Assembly: GCA_021613335.1 (NCBI GenBank)
Contig: JAJTWR010000231.1
Span: 2,998,001 to 3,062,000 of the forward strand
Direction: 5' to 3'
Origin: Whitmania pigra
Lineage: Eukaryota > Annelida > Clitellata > Hirudinida > Haemopidae
Length of the DNA stretch: 64,000 bases
In this document: piece by piece, positions 58,906 through 64,000 of the stretch
Layout of the letters: each line of letters begins with the position of its first letter
How positions within the stretch are numbered: the stretch's first letter is position 1
The notes under the pieces: generated by a model
Database searches by the model: none
The model's input: the letters and a program-made list of their open reading frames with translations, nothing else
Told to the model about the DNA's origin: nothing
Made by a program: the position numbers and the translations under genes

Positions 58906-60196
58906 ACAAACTGCATGCAAAAATTGTTTCCTGTGTCAAATCACTTTATTCACATTCTGTCAAACTCCCAAATTTGTAACTTTTATTAAAAAAAATATAG
59001 AATGTACATTAAGATTCTTGTGCAAATGTGTACTTATATTAGGATTGTTCATTCCTGAAACAAAACCATCAGACTGTGTTTTGAGGCAGCAAAGATTATC
59101 AAATCAGTTAAAAAAGTAAATCAAAGCTATAATTAAGTGAACTTTCTTCAGAATTTCTTGAAAATGTTCTGATTTACATGAATATATTTAGGTTATGTAT
59201 TCAGATATAAATTTTATTTAAAAATAAAAAGTTATTTTCCTGAAGATGAAAATTAGTCAAGGAAAAAAGGCTGTCATTTTGAAAATGATCAATAACATTG
59301 AATATTTCCAAGACAACTAAGAAGATTTTCTATTTTAATTCCAAGTTCAATACTTTTCTCAGCTGCTCTCTTTAGGAATTATTCTGGAAAAATATTCTCA
59401 AATTCTTAACTGATAATGTTTATGGATTCGTTGATTTTTATTTTAATAATAAAAACAAAAATTAAAATAACTGAAACATGAAATGATGTCTAAAGGCAAA
59501 ACCCAAAAAGGATTCACATCTTACTAGGAGGGCCTACAGAGAAGTATTTGAGAAAATGATTAAGACAGATGAAAAAACAAAAGCAAGAAGAGTATGGATA
59601 TGAGATGGAAAGAAGAGATTATCAGACATTTAACTGCTCAAATAGACAATAACTATAATTTATAGGATACGTAAAATGTAGATGAGGCTACTTCTTTAGC
59701 TTCGGATCAGTATACATAGAGATCAGAGAGCACCAAATGAAAAGCTTTTTAAGGGCAAATTCATCCCAAAAGTGACTGACATTATGTATATCATGGGGAA
59801 GAATTTCTGACAACCAGCTGAAACAGTTATCAAATACAATAGTGAACTTGTTTTAAGAGAATTTGTTCACAGTTTGAAATGTTTTCAACTGATAAATGTT
59901 GAGTACTTTATTATTGTTGAACAAGGATTTTATTGATGAATGTGGATGCATATAGCATAATATATGTTATATAATATGTGCTCGCTTTTGGGAGATAAGT
60001 AAGAGTTTTCGGTGTTTAATCAGACAATATAAAATAATTTTCAATAATTTTGACAATAAATAAAAATGCTAATGCTAATAAAACTAAAAGAAATTGAAAA
60101 ACAGATATTTTAATAATTTGAAAGAAAAGTAGCCAAAATATATCAGAATAGTTATAATATTATAAAGCAACGGCGTATGAATAAATCATTTTGTAC
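58906..60196 (-). other. 3' side of the TBK1-like gene; possible terminal exon
   Basis: Convergent 3' ends. On the minus strand, 59775-59688 follows an AG and continues the TBK1-like reading frame in the phase required by the exon ending at 60197: SHFWDEFALKKLF to a TAG at 59688. It does not resemble the known TBK1 C-terminus, so it is only a candidate last exon. The rest is AT-rich with nothing recognised. Confidence 0.3.
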
Positions 60197-63100
60197 CTTT
60201 CAATTTGAGAACCCCTTATGTTAACTAATGCTTCAAGCTGCTTGATTAGGGAATCACTGCAAAGAAAGTGAAGTAATTGTGTCAATTGGGCTACTCAACC
60301 TTGAAAGACATGAAAAGCCATTGTTTCATAATCTTAGAGAAAAAGAACTTTAAATATTAACTTTTGCAGCAATTTTTTAGTTATTCCCTCATTTTCCAAG
60401 TTCAATGAAGCTAGTAATGTTTTTTCCATTTCTAGATAGGTTTCAAGAAGTTTGACAATGCAGGAGCTGGAATTTAAATAAAACAATCAATTCTTAAACA
60501 TTAGTAAATATGTTATGATTAATACTTTTTAAACCACAACAAAAGGGACAACAATGCACAAACACATTGATGACATGGTAAGGATTCATTGGCTTACCTG
60601 TACCATTGTTTGAACTTGTCATGCATGGTTTCTGTCTTCATTTCACAACTTTTATATAATTCTTGAAGATATTTTAGTTTTTCTTCCAGCTTTGATCTGC
60701 AAGGAAATTCGTAAATAAATCACTTAATCTAGGTTCAAGAAATAAAATTCTAAAAGTACATTTTTAAATGAATGTGCATTTAAAAATTATTTATAATAAT
60801 GAACACTTAATGGAGGTTTATTGCAATCAAACATTAAAGTAATCACTACAATAATCTTTTCAATTTAGAAAAATCAAACTTTTTGTATTTATGGATTTGT
60901 TCCTCATTGTGACTCAAAGATTTGCTTTTTTCCTCAGAAAACTGACTGTAGACTTCAACTGAATACTTGAAGATGGTCTCAGCTTTAGCCGAACTGTTAA
61001 TGAGTTTTCACATATTATCTACTTTAGTGAAAATCAAGATGTATTGCCCATTTTTAGTGTTCTGACCAGAATAAACATGTTGGAACTTAAAAATAAATGT
61101 TTTCATTTATCCTTTGATAAAGCAATTAGATTCATTAATGTTGCCAGAGTTAATTCAAGTGGCTTTATCAAAACTTCATTATTTTATTATTCAACAGAAT
61201 TGAAAGCATCATATTAAAATAAAAATTAGACAAACATGACCTGGAAAAAAAGCACAAACTGTACCATTTTGAAATGAGACATTCAGGAGAGAATGGAGTC
61301 ATGATTGAGAAGGAATTCTTCAACTTCTTTTGAAGTTTTGGAGCAAGATTTGTGGCATTTTTAAGATTGGATTTTGCATCAACATTTTTAAGTAACCAAG
61401 CTGTTTTTATAATCATTGTTTCCAAAATATTTCTGTAAAAATAATCAAACATTGAACAAACTTTAGACATTTAAGCATGCATGCATTCATTATATAGTTT
61501 TATTAGTGATGACATTTATACAAAAAATAATCATGGCATTAGATTGACTTATTTGATTCAACCTATTTCAACCCAAGATATAAACAAAAACTTTTGACTC
61601 ACTGAATTTTACAGGACAGGTCAGAAATGATAACCTGTTTCTGGGTAAGGTCAATGATATGTGTGTAGACCTGGCTGCACCAACCAGAAACAATCAATGA
61701 CCACATATGATCTTCAAATTTGTCTGAAGGCTTTACATACTTACCTAGAAGCAATGGAGGCACTGAAAATCACTAGCGTAATTCTCTTGATCAGGCATGT
61801 CAAACATGCGGCCCACACAAAGGTTACTATAATTGTCTCATTTAATGGCCAAAAGTGCAGTTTAAACATTAGAATAAACAAATATCTACAATATTTTATT
61901 TATAGTATAAAAAAAAAGTCATAACAATTAGTACAGTTTATCTTATCTGCCTTTACTATCTTTGTAGAATGATTAGTTATGGGCAGTTATTTTCTTTCAA
62001 GAAAGCAACAAAAACGATTCAGAGAATAAGGCTTGTTAGTTGTCACTAATCAAAGTTGGCACTGCAAATGCATTTCAGCCAGCCATAAGAAAAATTATCA
62101 TAAAAAGGAGGCATCAAGCTTCAGGACAAAACACTGAAGACGATTGAGTTGCCTTGAATAAATGTTCGATTACAACTGTTAAATTTGGCATTTTACAGTG
62201 GTAGCTTAGTGTAGCCATTGTAGTATGCATGTTATACAATGTAGCTTTTTTAATTTTGAGAGTGCAGCCTGCTGGCATACTCAAAGTGTATTATGTGGCC
62301 CTTGGTGCCATTTGAGTTTGACATGCCTGCACTTGATTGCCTGATTACCTAGTTATGTAACAGAAATTCATCTATTTCTGCTAGTACTTTAATTTACTTG
62401 TAACTAATATGTCTAACCAATATAAGGAAACTCTAAGATTGGAAATTTGGATTCAAGGGGCAGAAGGATCAGTGTTTCATCCTTAATATCTGGTCTTGCT
62501 GGATAAAATAGATCATCATCATCAACCTCAAGCCTTTTCCTTCGAACTATATAAAACTGCTTAAATTCCTTGATGCCAGTGATGTGTGAAACCTCTTCTT
62601 TGAATTTTGAAAACCTTTTTTTTAAGTTTAATTAAAAGATCATATTATTAATTTGATTTACATAATTTAAAATTATGTTATAATAGTTTTTCGCTTTGCA
62701 AACTAAATTTGAAATTCCATGATTTATAAAATTTTTATGATATGCTTTCAAGCTTTCTGAAAATATCATAAACAAAAGCCAAAAGAGCATAACTGATTAC
62801 ATCTAGTATATTGAAATAATAAAAAAGCATAAATTTCATTATTAATTCACCCACTTGGAGCAATGGTCAAAGTAGACGTTGCATATAACCATGGATGAGA
62901 TATCAAAAACTTTTATAGGTTGAAGAGATTTGAGACTGTCTACAGCAGGGAAAAATTCTTCAAAAGTCATTTGAGTTTCGTGGCAGTTCTCAATAAGTCC
63001 TCGAAGAATGCGTTCAAGAAAATTGCTGAGACTTCTTCAATGTTAAATAAATAGTTAGAGTCGTGTAATGACCTCACAATAAATAATCACATAAAAATGA

Positions 63101-63609
63101 CAAAACCATAATTAATGACAATAATGACAAAAGTACACCAAACAAAAAGAGTAATATAGTATTGATGTTTAATCACAAAAACAATGTCTAAAAATCAGAA
63201 AGATTAAAAATACTTTGAAAGCCAGCATGATGGAGGCAAACAATCCGAGTATTCAACTTGCGATGAGTTTTCATCTACCTTTCCTGAAATATTACCTCCT
63301 TTCTTCCTTGATAATAACTCAAACCTTTGAAAAAAGTTTGGCGCTAACAATTACAATCACAAAGCACCATCTCGTCATAGAAAATAATAAGTTAATGTAA
63401 ATGACATTTACATTTACATTTATGAGCAATAACAAAGAAAATGCAAACCTCTGTATTTTATTCTTTCTTCCACCTGGCACAATAAATGGATGTTTTCCAG
63501 CGGCTACCTCATAAAGTGTCACTCCAATGCTCCAAAGCTCTGACCTCAATTCCATTTCTACAGGAACACTTTTCTTATCCATGATGATGCACTTGAATAT
63601 GTCAGGATG
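60197..63609 (-). CDS. TBK1: TBK1/IKK-epsilon-like serine/threonine kinase, partial
   Basis: IKK-related kinase of innate immune and autophagy signalling. Exons in transcript order: 63449-63609, 63214-63324, 62855-63034, 62418-62614, a split exon 62338-62348 plus 61745-61791, 61603-61674, 61265-61432, 60880-60993, 60598-60696, 60362-60466, 60197-60256. Seen: kinase C-lobe HPDIFKC and SELWSIGVTLYEVAAGKHPF with GGRKNK, then FDISSMV, a ubiquitin-like domain (FYIVRRKRLEVDDDD) and a coiled-coil dimerisation region with HNEEQIHKYKK, nearly identical to human TBK1 NEEQIHKF. All phases agree when the hAT-like element at 61792-62329 is taken out; with it in place the frame reaches a stop. The N-lobe and DFG exons should lie to the right; I found no convincing exon in 63610-64000. 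Both ends are incomplete. Confidence 0.88.
61792..62329. mobile_element. hAT-like non-autonomous element (538 bp) inside a TBK1-like exon
   Basis: Ends CAGGCATGTCAAAC (61792) and GTTTGACATGCCTG (to 62329) are perfect 14-bp inverted repeats, with GCGGCCCAC and GTGGCCC just inside. The flanking octamers CTCTTGAT (61784-61791) and CACTTGAT (62330-62337) match at 7 of 8 positions, as expected for a hAT target duplication with one later change. There is no coding capacity inside. Confidence 0.88.
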
Positions 63610-64000
63610 CTTAAGGCGATAAAATAAACAAAAATCACAAAGACCATTTGAATCAAAGACTTTATCTACAATCTTCTTATTTTTGAAATAAAGAAAATAA
63701 TCCTTCATTCTAACAGTTATCATTGCAGAGTTTTGCCAATAATTGACATATTTAAAATTAAGTATGGAAATTAAGGACTAAGAAGGTAAAACAAAATTGG
63801 AATAAATATTAGCTCAACAGGTTACATCCCTGAAAGGGACTGTAATGGCAACTATTGCTAGCAAAATTCACCATTTTAACAATCATTCAGCTGCTTGGAT
63901 CACCTGATTATCACTACATCAACTTCTCCAAATTTTTGTACATCTTTTAGACTCTGCCTAATACATTAGAAATTATAGAATGTCAAGCTCTAAAATACAC

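Noticed and set aside
63900..63990. Possible upstream kinase exon on the minus strand (LKDVQKFGEVDVVII)
   Set aside because: Does not match the TBK1 activation-loop or DFG region, and its phase does not fit the exon at 63609.

Overview
This is a eukaryotic, metazoan window. It is AT-rich and its genes are full of introns: protein-coding exons of about 60-340 bases sit between GT-AG introns of mostly 100-900 bases. Eight genes were recognised or modelled, and seven of them have clear animal orthologues. The gene set (long-tailed class I myosin, TRIP4, WDR82, FES/FER kinase, TBL1/TBLR1, SPCA-type ATPase, TBK1/IKK-epsilon kinase) fits an animal. Compact introns, a P-like DNA transposon, an R4/Dong-like LINE and tRNA-derived SINEs suggest an invertebrate, perhaps an invertebrate deuterostome such as a tunicate. 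The species cannot be fixed from this sequence alone.

Layout. 65-6009 (+): 3' three quarters of a myosin-I heavy chain of the MYO1E/MYO1F type, with its start off the left edge. 6010-12976: gene-poor repeat graveyard with a nested transposon stack (7069-10841) and a hAT fragment inside a tRNA-like repeat (11760-12325). 12977-16860 (+): TRIP4/ASC-1. 18012-21024 (+): WDR82. 21665-29581 (-): FES/FER tyrosine kinase with F-BAR, SH2 and kinase domains. 30025-32840: R4/Dong-like LINE lying between two (TAA)n microsatellites and carrying a histone H4 fragment inside its reverse transcriptase region. 34217-38884 (+): TBL1/TBLR1. 39838-50402 (+): ATP2C1-like secretory-pathway Ca/Mn ATPase. 52123-58905 (+): a large low-complexity protein I do not recognise. 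60197-63609 (-): 3' part of a TBK1/IKK-epsilon-like kinase, in which a 538-bp hAT-like element splits what looks like a coding exon.

The genes are unrelated housekeeping or signalling genes with no operon logic. FER and TBL1 are divergent around the LINE region, WDR82 and FER are convergent (640 bp apart), and the unknown gene and TBK1 are convergent. Exon coordinates were assigned by hand from splice signals, phase and family alignment from memory. Complete models keep frame throughout and give lengths close to family norms (WDR82 313 aa, TBL1 513 aa, SPCA 944 aa, FER 874 aa, TRIP4 518 aa). The two most interesting observations are the transposon inside the TBK1-like exon and the H4 fragment inside the LINE.
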